A stretch of 64,000 nt of DNA, from NCBI GenBank assembly GCA_002379425.1, contig DFTH01000012.1, forward strand, positions 45,858 to 109,857, written 5' to 3'. The notes beneath the pieces were generated by a model. The model ran no database searches and had not been told where the DNA came from. It saw only the letters and a program-made list of their open reading frames with translations. Both the position numbers and the translations under genes were made by a program. Positions within the stretch are counted from its first letter, which is position 1. Every line of letters begins with the position of its first letter. Source of the stretch: Prevotella sp. UBA4217. Its GTDB lineage: Bacteria; Bacteroidota; Bacteroidia; Bacteroidales; Bacteroidaceae. Shown here one piece after another: positions 50,906 to 59,729 of the stretch.

Positions 50906-51637
50906 ATGAGAAGAGCAGTTGTGAAAGAGTTTGAGCAGTTGGGCGAGAAACTGTCTAATTACAATGCCATTTTCGCCTATCGCCTGATGAACCTCTGTGT
51001 CAAGGCAGAAGAGGTCTCCTTATTGCCAGTAGAAGCCTTTATAGAAGGCGAACTCCAGAAGTTGGAGGATTGTACCACTATCTCCAAAAAAGATGAATAC
51101 AGTTTTATGATATTCCCCATCTACGATGAGGATCTGCCGGCAATTGGTCAGGCATTGTTAAGGGTACATCCCGAGTTCAAGCAGAAGATAGAGTCTATGA
51201 CGGTCAAAGGCGTAGATATTAATGGACATCTGGAAGATGCCGATGTCCGCTATATCTTAGTCACGATGCCAGAGGTGGACGACAATCGCTATGACGCGCT
51301 GAAGGATGGAGTGAAACTCTGTTATGAAGAGTGTAAGGCACAGATGGATGCCGAGAATCTCAAGGCCGATGCTAAATTTGCCACTTTGACGGTGGGTGAG
51401 AGTGAAGATGATATGAAAAAACTGAAGGATGGTCGTGAACAACTCAACGACCAGTGGTTTGGACAGCGTGATAATCTTTACAATAGTAAACTCCAAGAGA
51501 TAGAGGAGGCACATAACAAGTGGCTGTCGGAGGAGGCTGAGAAGAACCAGAAACTTCAGGATGAAGATGCTGCGCGCGGTAATGGAGTCGGCTCACAGAT
51601 GCGTATGATACCAGAGGATGGAGAGTTTGTCAATTAA
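50906..51637 (+). CDS. Helical acidic protein of the spike operon, unknown
   Basis: 243 residues, 31 nt downstream of the beta-repeat gene behind a short repeat-type spacer. It is soluble, Glu/Asp/Lys-rich and largely alpha-helical; the C-terminal third (QEIEEAHNKWLSEEAEKNQK) is a strong coiled coil. The first half includes YSFMIFPIYDEDLPAIGQALL and IESMTVKGVDINGH. No signal peptide and no membrane segment. The shape (small, acidic, operon partner of a large secreted spike) resembles an adaptor or chaperone such as those that load effectors onto VgrG, but sequence similarity to a known adaptor was not recognised. Could equally be an immunity protein for the spike's extra domain. Confidence 0.6.
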   Translation: MRRAVVKEFEQLGEKLSNYNAIFAYRLMNLCVKAEEVSLLPVEAFIEGELQKLEDCTTISKKDEYSFMIFPIYDEDLPAIGQALLRVHPEFKQKIESMTVKGVDINGHLEDADVRYILVTMPEVDDNRYDALKDGVKLCYEECKAQMDAENLKADAKFATLTVGESEDDMKKLKDGREQLNDQWFGQRDNLYNSKLQEIEEAHNKWLSEEAEKNQKLQDEDAARGNGVGSQMRMIPEDGEFVN

Positions 51638-51661
51638 ATCATTTATTAATCCAATAACCAG

Positions 51662-53077
51662 ATGAGAAAAATTCTGATAATGGCTCCCGTGTTGCTAACT
51701 GTTTGCGCGGTCTTCATGGGTTGCTCAAAAAAAGATGCCTATGAACCCGACAGGATCGAGAAGGATGCCAACGTAGTTTATCGTGAGAATTTCAAGGCCT
51801 ACGTTGGAGGCGAGATCAACAGTGGGGTAGATTGGGGATTTGGTGCTACAGGCAGATCCAGAGCGCTTACTCGGTCAGGTGAGGCCACAGGTGTGTGGGA
51901 TACCCAAGGTTATGCCACTTATTTCCATGCCGAGTTCTTCGAGACTGTTCAGGAGTATTTCCCGGAAGGTGCAGTGTGTAAGTCATCCGAGTGGACCAAC
52001 TTTGAGTTCAAGCAGAATGCTGTTTACCACAATCTCCAGTTGATTTATTCCAATACTTCAGCGAATGACGAGATAGGCATCTATTACTATGACCCGAAGA
52101 CAGAGGAACCGTCAAAGGGGAATAGGACTTTAAAACTCATTGATAATCTTCAGGACAACTCGGGCAATCTTGACTATTATCTCCAGTTTAACCGAAGTGA
52201 AGAAGGAGGACGGTGGTGGGGCGTCACTACCACACATGGATATGGGTTGTGGAATGGTGAAAATGCGGCTAAGCGTATTCAGTGCCGTACATGTGTCGTT
52301 GAGATGGATAAGGACTACCAGTTCGGCTTCTATGTGAAGAATAAGGATACAGGTAAGACCTATTATACCAATCAGAATCTGAACGATGACCAGCAAGCGT
52401 ATAGTGCTGCCTTAATAGGCGACAAGGCTGTGGGAAATGTGTACCAGAATTATGTATTCGGTCTTAGTGACGACGGTCAGCCTGGTTGCAATATTCTTTT
52501 TGTGATGCCTCAGAAGAGTGATGACGGTACCTATCCCACGCTGGTCAAACCAGAGAAGAAACTGGAATGGCATCGTATCATTGCTGAAGATTTGAATGCT
52601 CATGACCTCGATGCTGATGGTGATGCCGACGATACCGACTTCGACTTCAATGATATAGTACTCGATGTGGCGCTGACAGATGGTGGTGCAAAGTGTATCC
52701 TGCAGGCTGCCGGTGCTACGCTGAAGATTCGTATCAACGGCAATGATAATCTCGAGGTGCATCAATTGTTCGGCGTTGACCAGGCTACCATGGTGAATAC
52801 TAATGCTGATAAGAGAGGCATGAAGAGCGCGAAGAAGGATGTTGTGGAATTCGAATTGACGGGCGCGTTCAACTCCGTTAACGATATTAAGATAGAAGTT
52901 TTCCGCCAGAACAGGTGGATGACGCTAACGGCTCCTAAGGGCGATGCGGCTTCAAAGATAGTAGTAGCCAACGATTTCGTATGGCCCGACGAGCGCGAGA
53001 GCCTGAAGGTGAAGTATCCTAACTTCCTCCGCTATGTCCATGACAATGACATCACTGAATGGTGGAATAGGTTCTGA
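51662..53077 (+). CDS. LruC/DUF4842-type surface lipoprotein
   Basis: 471 residues with a lipoprotein signal (Cys21 in VFMGCSKK). The core has the LruC/DUF4842 feature: an acidic, calcium-binding-like loop HDLDADGDADDTDFDFND (about 313-330), and NSGVDWGFGATGR near residue 39, typical of Bacteroidetes LruC-domain proteins. It is probably anchored in the outer membrane. It starts 24 nt after the helical protein and may belong to the same transcript. Its link to the spike genes is by position only: it may be an anchor, target or unrelated passenger. Convergent with the PP2C gene by 14 nt. Confidence 0.75.
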   Translation: MRKILIMAPVLLTVCAVFMGCSKKDAYEPDRIEKDANVVYRENFKAYVGGEINSGVDWGFGATGRSRALTRSGEATGVWDTQGYATYFHAEFFETVQEYFPEGAVCKSSEWTNFEFKQNAVYHNLQLIYSNTSANDEIGIYYYDPKTEEPSKGNRTLKLIDNLQDNSGNLDYYLQFNRSEEGGRWWGVTTTHGYGLWNGENAAKRIQCRTCVVEMDKDYQFGFYVKNKDTGKTYYTNQNLNDDQQAYSAALIGDKAVGNVYQNYVFGLSDDGQPGCNILFVMPQKSDDGTYPTLVKPEKKLEWHRIIAEDLNAHDLDADGDADDTDFDFNDIVLDVALTDGGAKCILQAAGATLKIRINGNDNLEVHQLFGVDQATMVNTNADKRGMKSAKKDVVEFELTGAFNSVNDIKIEVFRQNRWMTLTAPKGDAASKIVVANDFVWPDERESLKVKYPNFLRYVHDNDITEWWNRF

Positions 53078-53091
53078 TGACGTAACGCCGT

Positions 53092-54624
53092 TCAGATAAT
53101 CTTCATGGCCAGCATGGTAATATCATCTTCCTGCTGGGCCGAACCTCGATAACTCTCCAAGGTGTCCTGCATCTTGGAGAGTATTTTTTCAGGACTTTCA
53201 CCCATACGGGCAGCACTATCCAGACGAGCCATCATGCGCTTGATGCCGAAGATCTCATGATAACTATTCTCAGTCTCGTACAGTCCATCATTGTATAAGA
53301 ATAAGGTAAAGTCGTCGATCATCGTGATTTTCTGTTCTTCGTATTTATAGTCATCAACGACTCCTACTGGCACATTGGGGACAGTGTCGAGCAATTTGGC
53401 ACCCGTTGAGGGGTTGAGCACCACAGGGGCAGGATTGCCGGCACAGCAGTAACCAAAGCGTGCGCTGTCGAGGTTGAGCACTCCGATGAACATCGTGACG
53501 AACATCTCATTGTGATTGATGGAGCATAATGCATGGTTCATGGCGTTCATGATGGCTGCAGGCGAAGGATCCTGTCCTGGTGGACAACTGCCACAGTGGA
53601 TAGAGGCCGCCGTTCGGAAGGCACTCCGCGTGATCGACATCGTCAGCGAAGCCTTTACATTGCTTCCTGGTACGTCGCCGATGCAAAACACGATGCACTG
53701 TCCAGAGTAGATATAGTCGTAGAAGTCGGCACCTACGTCTGGCGCGGAGAGCACCTTTACCTGTAGGTCGAGATGGTGGCGCGCGTTCTCGCCGGAAGAG
53801 ACGTTGGGCAGCATGGCTTCCTGTATGTCGCTCGCAATCTTGAGTTCCCTGCCCATGATCTCCTGCGACATAATCAGTTTGTTCACACGGCGGAACTCAC
53901 GTGAGTAGCGCCACACGATATAGATGATGAGGAATATGCCCAGCAACTGGAAGATAAGTACCCATAGGTGCATACGGTGCATGTCCTCGTAGGCCTCGTA
54001 GGTTGCGATGTCATCATTGACGAGTTCCTTGAAATAGACATCGGCTGTCAGCACGCCCACCACCTTGCCTTTCTTGTTATGGATAGGCAGGCCGTATGTG
54101 TAAATCAGGAGATTGGCACCGCCAGTATCATAATAGGGCTCGCTCCAGTAGGCTGAGTCCGACTTGAATGGATGCGTGAACCATTCCTGCTGGGTATAGT
54201 CGTAAGGTAATACCTTGGTCCGGGGCTCGTCAGCACGCTCGTCCTGAAAGGCGTAGGGCGCAAACAACTTCTCCTTTTGTGGATAGAAATGGGGAGCCAT
54301 AGACACTGAACTACCGATAATCTCAGAGTTGCGCATGACCAACCTGGTAGCAATGCCATAGAGTTTATCCGGATCGCTGAGGTTCATCTCTACGTCACCC
54401 ATCGCATTTTGGACAGCCGTCTCAACAGAAGTCTTCAGGTTGACCACACGCTGGATCTCATTCAGGTCATCATAGGCCTGAGCAATGCTCTGTTCCCTGA
54501 TGGTATTGCGGGTATAGAAGTACTGCGCCACGTTGATAATTTCTATGAGGGCGGCAGCCACAATGATCAGCGCAACACTGGTCTTGGCTTTATTGATGAT
54601 TTTCTTTCTGTTTGTCAGTTCCAT
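53092..54624 (-). CDS. Membrane Cache-domain PP2C/SpoIIE-type phosphatase
   Basis: 510 residues from the ATG at 54624. Architecture: membrane segment (~10-33), periplasmic sensor of the Cache type (40-240, with QQEWFTHPFKSDSAYWSEPY near residue 150), a second membrane segment (~242-262), a short linker, then a SpoIIE/PP2C serine phosphatase domain. The metal-binding Asps are in APDVGADFYDY and IVFCIGDVPGSN, and QQEDDITMLAMKII is the last motif. It should dephosphorylate Ser/Thr on partner or anti-anti-sigma proteins in answer to an extracellular ligand. No kinase is adjacent. Whether it regulates the spike operon (type VI systems can be switched by phosphatases) is only a possibility. Confidence 0.87.
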   Translation of the reverse strand: MELTNRKKIINKAKTSVALIIVAAALIEIINVAQYFYTRNTIREQSIAQAYDDLNEIQRVVNLKTSVETAVQNAMGDVEMNLSDPDKLYGIATRLVMRNSEIIGSSVSMAPHFYPQKEKLFAPYAFQDERADEPRTKVLPYDYTQQEWFTHPFKSDSAYWSEPYYDTGGANLLIYTYGLPIHNKKGKVVGVLTADVYFKELVNDDIATYEAYEDMHRMHLWVLIFQLLGIFLIIYIVWRYSREFRRVNKLIMSQEIMGRELKIASDIQEAMLPNVSSGENARHHLDLQVKVLSAPDVGADFYDYIYSGQCIVFCIGDVPGSNVKASLTMSITRSAFRTAASIHCGSCPPGQDPSPAAIMNAMNHALCSINHNEMFVTMFIGVLNLDSARFGYCCAGNPAPVVLNPSTGAKLLDTVPNVPVGVVDDYKYEEQKITMIDDFTLFLYNDGLYETENSYHEIFGIKRMMARLDSAARMGESPEKILSKMQDTLESYRGSAQQEDDITMLAMKII

Positions 54625-54641
54625 ATTGTTCTTTGCCGCGG

Positions 54642-54673
54642 CAAAGATAATCATAATTTGCGAAACGAGCAAG
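54642..54673 (-). promoter_or_regulatory. Promoter of the PP2C gene
   Basis: Minus strand -7 TATCTTTG (54642-54649) with -33 CTTG (54670-54673) at 20 nt. Confidence 0.65.
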
Positions 54674-54755
54674 TTTTTTCAAATTATAATGACGTGCTAC
54701 CGTAATTTGCAACCGAAACGCGCCATCAGTAAGTTATCATAAAAAGACATAATTC

Positions 54756-54787
54756 CTTGGCTATTTCAAGGAATCTTTGTAATTTTG
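54756..54787 (+). promoter_or_regulatory. Promoter of murU-like gene, apparently leaderless
   Basis: CTTG (54756-54759), 20-nt spacer, TAATTTTG (54780-54787). The ATG at 54792 is only 4 nt past the box, where transcription should start. Confidence 0.65.
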
Positions 54788-54791
54788 CGGC

Positions 54792-55562
54792 ATGAAACAG
54801 GCGATGATCTTTGCCGCAGGGCTCGGAACGAGGCTGAAGCCCTTGACCGATACGATGCCCAAGGCACTCGTGAGGGTAGGGGGGCAGCCGTTGCTCTGGC
54901 ATGTTATCCAAAGACTGAAGGAGGCTGGCTTCGGGCGCGTTGTCATCAATGTGCACCACTTCGCCCAGCAGATTATAGACTACCTCCAGGCGAACCAGAA
55001 CTTCGGACTTGATATCCGCATCAGCGATGAGACCAGCGGCTTGCTCGAGACAGGTGGCGGCATCAGGAAGGCACTGCCGCTTTTTGATCCCGAGTTGCCC
55101 GTGCTCATCCATAACGTCGATATCCTGAGCAATGCCGATCTGGCAGGGATATACGCAATGGCTGAGCGTGGCCATGCCGATGCCCTGCTGCTCGTGAGTC
55201 CCCGCCATACGAAGCGCTACCTGCTCTTTGAAGAGGAAGAGTCCACGGCTGGTGCGTCTGGCATATTGCTTCTTCAGGGCTGGACCAACATCGAGACGGG
55301 AGAGGTGCGCAGTCCCTATCCCGGTCTTGATCCCCGTCATGCACAGCAACTCGCCTTCAGTGGCATCCATGTGCTCTCGCCATCGGCATTCTCCATCCTT
55401 AAAGACATGCCCGAACGTTTCGGCATCATCGATTTCTACCTCCGCTACTGTCATAAGTACGCCTTTCTGGGCAAGAATCAGAGAGACCTGCAATTGCTTG
55501 ATGTCGGTAAACTCGACTCTCTCGACATGGCTGAGGCCTTCTTGTCAATTCCAAATAGATAA
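54792..55562 (+). CDS. murU: MurU-like nucleotidyltransferase
   Basis: 256 residues of the NTP-transferase family: [20 protein letters not shown] is the nucleotide-binding signature with the catalytic Arg, [13 protein letters not shown] follows, [20 protein letters not shown] is the sugar-binding region, and IHNVDIL carries the metal-binding Asp. It is close to MurU, which makes UDP-MurNAc from MurNAc 1-phosphate in cell-wall recycling, the step after AmgK. The AmgK-like partner is at 40778, split off by the phosphatase and spike genes. Glucose or mannose 1-phosphate remain possible substrates. guaA follows after 2 nt. Confidence 0.78.
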   Translation: MKQAMIFAAGLGTRLKPLTDTMPKALVRVGGQPLLWHVIQRLKEAGFGRVVINVHHFAQQIIDYLQANQNFGLDIRISDETSGLLETGGGIRKALPLFDPELPVLIHNVDILSNADLAGIYAMAERGHADALLLVSPRHTKRYLLFEEEESTAGASGILLLQGWTNIETGEVRSPYPGLDPRHAQQLAFSGIHVLSPSAFSILKDMPERFGIIDFYLRYCHKYAFLGKNQRDLQLLDVGKLDSLDMAEAFLSIPNR

Positions 55563-55564
55563 AT

Positions 55565-57145
55565 ATGCAACAGAAGATAATTATATTAGACTTTGGTTCA
55601 CAGACCACGCAACTCATTGGTCGCCGTGTGCGTGAACTCGACACTTTCTGCGAGATTTTGCCCTATAATAAGTTTCCGAAGGACGACGAGAGCGTGATCG
55701 GTGTCATCTTGAGCGGATCTCCGTTCAGTGTCCACGACCCAGAGGCCTTCAAGGTCGATTTGTCGCCATTCATAGGCAGGATTCCCGTATTGGGCATCTG
55801 CTATGGGGCACAGTTTATCTCCCATACCCTCGGCGGGAAGGTGGAGAAGGCTGACTCAAGGGAGTACGGCCGTGCCAACCTCGAGACGGTGGATAACTCC
55901 AACCCGCTCTTCAAGGGCTTCGAGCAGCACTCGCAGGTGTGGATGTCGCATGGTGACACGATCACTGCCATTCCCGATGGTTTTCAGGTGATTGCCTCCA
56001 CGAAAGACGTGAAGTATGCCGCCTACTGGTGTCCCCCCGGCTCTCAACTGTCAACTCTCAACTGTCAACTCTCAACTGGTATCTGGGCCGTACAGTTCCA
56101 CCCGGAAGTGTTCCATAGCCTGCAGGGTACGCAACTGCTGAAGAATTTTGTCGTTGATATATGTGGCTCCCGCCAGTCGTGGAGCGCAGCCTCGTTTGTC
56201 GATTCCACGGTGGCAGAACTGAAGGCGCAACTTGGACAGGACCGTGTCATCCTCGGTCTCTCCGGCGGTGTCGATTCCTCCGTGGCTGCCGTGCTCCTGA
56301 ACCGGGCCATCGGCAACCGTCTGACCTGTATCTTCGTGGATCATGGCATGCTTCGCAAGAACGAGTTCCAGCAGGTGATGGACGATTACAAGGTGCTGGG
56401 GCTCAACGTGATTGGCGTGGATGCCAGTGAGACGTTCTTTAGCGACCTCGCCGGGGTCACGGAACCGGAGCAGAAACGCAAGATCATCGGGCGTGACTTC
56501 GTGGAGGTGTTCAATGCCGAGGCTAAGAAGATCACCGATGCGAAATGGCTGGCCCAGGGCACGATCTATCCCGACCGTATCGAGTCGCTTAACATCACGG
56601 GCAAGGTCATCAAGAGCCATCATAATGTGGGCGGACTGCCCAAGGAGATGAACCTCCGACTCTGTGAGCCGCTGAAGTGGCTCTTCAAGGACGAGGTGCG
56701 CCGCGTAGGCCGTCAACTCGGCATGCCCGAGCACCTCATCACCCGCCATCCCTTCCCGGGGCCTGGACTGGCTGTGCGCATCCTCGGTGACATCACGCCT
56801 GAGAAGGTACGCATCCTTCAGGATGCCGACGATATCTACATCCGTGGGCTGCGCGAGTGGGTCGATACCGATGGCGAGACTCTCTACAATAAAGTGTGGC
56901 AGGCAGGCGTCATCCTCCTTTCCACGGTGAGAAGCGTCGGCGTGATGGGCGATGAGCGTACATACGAGCATCCTGTGGCCCTGCGTGCCGTCACCTCCAC
57001 CGATGCCATGACTGCCGACTGGGCTCATCTGCCCTACGAGTTCATGGCGAAGGTGTCCAACGAGATCATCAACAAGGTGAGAGGTGTGAACCGTGTCTGC
57101 TATGACATTTCCTCCAAGCCGCCCGCAACCATCGAGTGGGAGTGA
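55565..57145 (+). CDS. guaA: GMP synthase (glutamine-hydrolysing), with in-frame insertion
   Basis: 526 residues. The N-terminal class I amidotransferase has the Cys nucleophile in GICYGAQ (about residue 80) and the His/Glu pair in AVQFHPEV. The ATP-pyrophosphatase domain has the P-loop [11 protein letters not shown] and the C-terminal dimer domain ends [12 protein letters not shown], as in all GuaA proteins. It converts XMP to GMP with ATP and glutamine. Just before AVQFHPE lies [13 protein letters not shown], encoded by tandem repeat DNA (56041-56078) rather than by a conserved segment. 2 nt after murU; transcribed with it. Confidence 0.96.
   Translation: MQQKIIILDFGSQTTQLIGRRVRELDTFCEILPYNKFPKDDESVIGVILSGSPFSVHDPEAFKVDLSPFIGRIPVLGICYGAQFISHTLGGKVEKADSREYGRANLETVDNSNPLFKGFEQHSQVWMSHGDTITAIPDGFQVIASTKDVKYAAYWCPPGSQLSTLNCQLSTGIWAVQFHPEVFHSLQGTQLLKNFVVDICGSRQSWSAASFVDSTVAELKAQLGQDRVILGLSGGVDSSVAAVLLNRAIGNRLTCIFVDHGMLRKNEFQQVMDDYKVLGLNVIGVDASETFFSDLAGVTEPEQKRKIIGRDFVEVFNAEAKKITDAKWLAQGTIYPDRIESLNITGKVIKSHHNVGGLPKEMNLRLCEPLKWLFKDEVRRVGRQLGMPEHLITRHPFPGPGLAVRILGDITPEKVRILQDADDIYIRGLREWVDTDGETLYNKVWQAGVILLSTVRSVGVMGDERTYEHPVALRAVTSTDAMTADWAHLPYEFMAKVSNEIINKVRGVNRVCYDISSKPPATIEWE
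56041..56078. repeat. Tandem ctcaactgtcaa repeat inside guaA
   Basis: Three to four short units of tcaactctcaactg / tcaactgtcaact in a row. The same repeat motif occurs, in the opposite orientation, within thiL near 33701-33737. In frame in both genes. Confidence 0.8.
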
Positions 57146-57163
57146 CCCCTTTGCATACAGCGT

Positions 57164-58912
57164 ATGAAAAAACTGCTGACACATGTTGCACTGGTTTTTC
57201 TGACAGTATGTCTGGTAATAGGCTGTGGGAGACACCATTACCCACAGTCGCTGCTCACAGCAGACAGTCTGGCAGAAGTGCGACCCGACAGCAGTCTGAA
57301 GATGCTGGAGGCAATGGCTGGCGAGATGGCAACAGCCCCTGCGACTGATCAGATGTACTATCGTCTGCTCCGCATCAAAGCATCCGACAAGTGTGACCGT
57401 CTCCAGCCAGATACCTTTGAAATCACCCAGATTGTAGATTATTATGAACAGGCAGGTGACTCTCTTCTGCCTGCCGCATACTATTATGCGGGCCGTACTT
57501 ACTATGATCTTCATGATATGCCGCAAGCCTTGGGGTACTATCAAAAAGCAGTAGATGCTATATGTGATAGACAGACCAGACCGTTCCTGCTATTGAAAGA
57601 AGTCTGCTATAGTCAGATGGGGTATATCTTCATGTACCAGAAACTGTATGAGCAGGCTAAAGAAATGCATATCAAGGAAATATCAACTGCCCAACAAATA
57701 AATGATACTTTGGGCTTGTCATACGGCTATCGGGACTTGGGCTTTATCTATTCAGAATTAGAAAACTATAAAGATGCTATCAATATGCTGAAAATGGCTT
57801 TATTCAAAGCACATTCCAGTAACAATGATAAATTGGAATTTGCCATTAAGTCATATTTGGCTAATACATATAGACATCTTGGAGATTATGACTCCGCACT
57901 ATATTATCTACGACCAGTCTTAGAAAACGTTAATTTGTTAAGCAAAAGTTCTGTCTATTCCAATGCGGCTAAGATATATTACGATAAAGGAAAAATCGAC
58001 TCTGCCCTATATTACTTTCATCAACTTGAGTTGGTAGGGGGTGTCTATGCCAAAGAGAATGCATATAAACATCTACTTCAAGATGCAATTATTAGGAAAG
58101 AATTTGTAGATGTTTCAAACTATTATCAGAACTATCTTCTCTATTCAGATTCAGTCAAGAAAATAACCCAAACAGAGGCCATAGCAAAGATATCCTCTCA
58201 ATACAGGTTTCAAAAGAAAGAAGACGAAAAGCATCAGTTAGAAGCGGATAAGGCCAGGCAGTTGTTCTTATTCATTATCCTCAGTCTGATTGCTGTCACG
58301 ATTATTGCTGCTTTAATGGTCGTCTTGCTTATTTACAGAAAAAAACAGGCCATCCAAGCAGAACGATATGAGAATCTTCAGCGAATTAAGGAGGAGGACT
58401 ACAAAAAATCCATGGAATACATTGAGGCGAATAAACAGAGGATAGGAGAATTAGAGAAACAATTGATTTCAACTAGTCAAGATAATATAGACCTGAAGCG
58501 TCAATTAGAACGGGAAAAAGAAAGACTAATCACTTCCAATAGGATAGCGAAGATAGGGATAGAGCAGAAGGATATGTCCATTGCGATAGTAAGAGACTCG
58601 CACATTTACCGCCATTTAATTAGCATGGCAAATCATGAGCACCCTAGTGAGAAAGACTGGAATAACCTTGAATCATTATTAAACCAGGAGTGTGACAACT
58701 TCTGCGACAAACTAAAAACGCTATGTAAACTCAAACCGATAGCGTATCGTATCTCTTTACTTATCAAGATTGGAATCGAACCATCCCAGATGGCCCAGTT
58801 GTTGAATACCAGCAAGCAGAATATCTCTACGACCAAAAGCCGTCTATACCGTGAAATCTTCGGCAAAAAAGGTGGTGCTAAAGACTGGGATGAGTTTGTG
58901 AAGTCTATTTAA
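57164..58912 (+). CDS. TPR lipoprotein-type membrane regulator with C-terminal HTH
   Basis: 582 residues. The N-terminus LTVCLVIGCGRH is a lipoprotein-type signal (Cys ~21), followed by about 6 TPR units (60-350, e.g. YYYAGRTYYDLHDMPQALGY), a membrane segment (about 364-392, LFIILSLIAVTIIAALMVVL), a coiled coil (395-470), and a cytoplasmic helix-turn-helix near 533-570 (GIEPSQMAQLLNTSKQNIST). This is a Bacteroidetes membrane-regulator layout, in which the TPR domain reads an envelope signal and the HTH binds DNA. The 5' third is G+C-rich and the rest clearly A/T-richer, a mosaic. It precedes a small lipoprotein gene that may be its target. Confidence 0.8.
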   Translation: MKKLLTHVALVFLTVCLVIGCGRHHYPQSLLTADSLAEVRPDSSLKMLEAMAGEMATAPATDQMYYRLLRIKASDKCDRLQPDTFEITQIVDYYEQAGDSLLPAAYYYAGRTYYDLHDMPQALGYYQKAVDAICDRQTRPFLLLKEVCYSQMGYIFMYQKLYEQAKEMHIKEISTAQQINDTLGLSYGYRDLGFIYSELENYKDAINMLKMALFKAHSSNNDKLEFAIKSYLANTYRHLGDYDSALYYLRPVLENVNLLSKSSVYSNAAKIYYDKGKIDSALYYFHQLELVGGVYAKENAYKHLLQDAIIRKEFVDVSNYYQNYLLYSDSVKKITQTEAIAKISSQYRFQKKEDEKHQLEADKARQLFLFIILSLIAVTIIAALMVVLLIYRKKQAIQAERYENLQRIKEEDYKKSMEYIEANKQRIGELEKQLISTSQDNIDLKRQLEREKERLITSNRIAKIGIEQKDMSIAIVRDSHIYRHLISMANHEHPSEKDWNNLESLLNQECDNFCDKLKTLCKLKPIAYRISLLIKIGIEPSQMAQLLNTSKQNISTTKSRLYREIFGKKGGAKDWDEFVKSI

Positions 58913-58965
58913 TAGTCCGTTTTTAACGTCTTTTACGCTTTGTGTACTAATTGCGTATTACTTCA

Positions 58966-59129
58966 CTTGGCTGCAAATGAATAAAATAATATCTTTGCAA
59001 AAGATTATTCATTTGTAACTATCGGTAAGGATGTGATAACTAAGAAATTATATATAAGCGAAAAGAACTAAAAAGTGATTAATATTTACTAATTAGTTTT
59101 ACTATGGTTAAATAGTTTATTTATATTTG
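58966..59129 (+). promoter_or_regulatory. Two promoters before the small lipoprotein gene
   Basis: P1: CTTG (58966-58969), 20 nt, TATCTTTG (58990-58997). P2: TATATTTG (59122-59129) with a poor -33. P1 gives a leader of about 150 nt, long enough for regulation; P2 gives about 20 nt. Confidence 0.55.
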
Positions 59130-59154
59130 TAGAACATTTTAAAACAAAACGGAC

Positions 59155-59541
59155 ATGAAAAAGTATTTTCTATTTGTGATCAGCACCTTCCTGATGGGTT
59201 TGGGTATCCTCTCGGCAACCGGCTGCGATAGTGATGCAACTATAACTCCTCAGACAAGAAACGCGTATTCGAAAGTTAATCTTTCCGATTGGCAGATGCA
59301 AAAGTGTGACTACTTAGAGGGAATGGCATGCCCTTTCCAACTCTTGAAGCGTGAGTATGAGGGCGAAACCTATTATTGGTACAGTTCAACAGTGTTTTCG
59401 AACATCTTTGAGCATCTTTATGACAGCAAGGGCAACCACTGGAAGGATGTGAACAACGTAGAACCTCCCTATACCGAATTTACACGTTACGAGGACGGGA
59501 AATGGCTTGGTTGGGAGGTCATCTATGAGTATTGGCCCTGA
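59155..59541 (+). CDS. Small lipoprotein, unknown
   Basis: 128 residues. The N-terminus FLFVISTFLMGLGILSATGCDS has a lipobox (Cys ~24). The mature part is aromatic and acidic (YYWYSSTVFSNIFEHLYDSK), with no known family. It lies 242 nt after the TPR-HTH gene and in the same orientation, with its own promoters; similar regulator-lipoprotein pairs are plausible but not proven here. Its product is probably in the outer membrane or periplasm. Confidence 0.65.
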   Translation: MKKYFLFVISTFLMGLGILSATGCDSDATITPQTRNAYSKVNLSDWQMQKCDYLEGMACPFQLLKREYEGETYYWYSSTVFSNIFEHLYDSKGNHWKDVNNVEPPYTEFTRYEDGKWLGWEVIYEYWP

Positions 59542-59565
59542 TTTTTTTCCTGCACCTCAAGGCAC

Positions 59566-59579
59566 CCTGTGACGGGGCG
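59566..59579. repeat. 14-bp direct repeat, left copy
   Basis: CCTGTGACGGGGCG, identical to 60674-60687. The right copy contains the rpn stop codon. The two flank the whole promoter-plus-rpn gene unit. Confidence 0.75.
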
Positions 59580-59638
59580 GTATCCTCTTGTTTAGTGGGG
59601 GGGAGCCTTGGTTGTGTTGCAAGTTTTTCCGCGAATTG

Positions 59639-59701
59639 TTTGGCGGAATGGAAAACTTATCGTATCTTTGCAGGCGGATAGGTCATCGAGGGCCTATCCG
59701 C
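59639..59701 (+). promoter_or_regulatory. rpn promoter and 5' hairpin
   Basis: TTTG (59639-59642), 20 nt, TATCTTTG (59663-59670). The expected start is about 59675, at which a perfect 9-bp hairpin begins (GCGGATAGG 59674-59682; CCTATCCGC 59693-59701). The mRNA would carry a stable stem at its very 5' end. Confidence 0.65.
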
Positions 59702-59729
59702 AGCAATATTGTTTAACCCTCTAAATTTA

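Noticed and set aside
44138..51637. Prophage tail module or extracellular contractile injection system
   Set aside because: Only Hcp- and VgrG-like components are present; there are no sheath, tape-measure, baseplate, terminase, portal or lysis genes. Kept as an alternative only if such genes turn up elsewhere.
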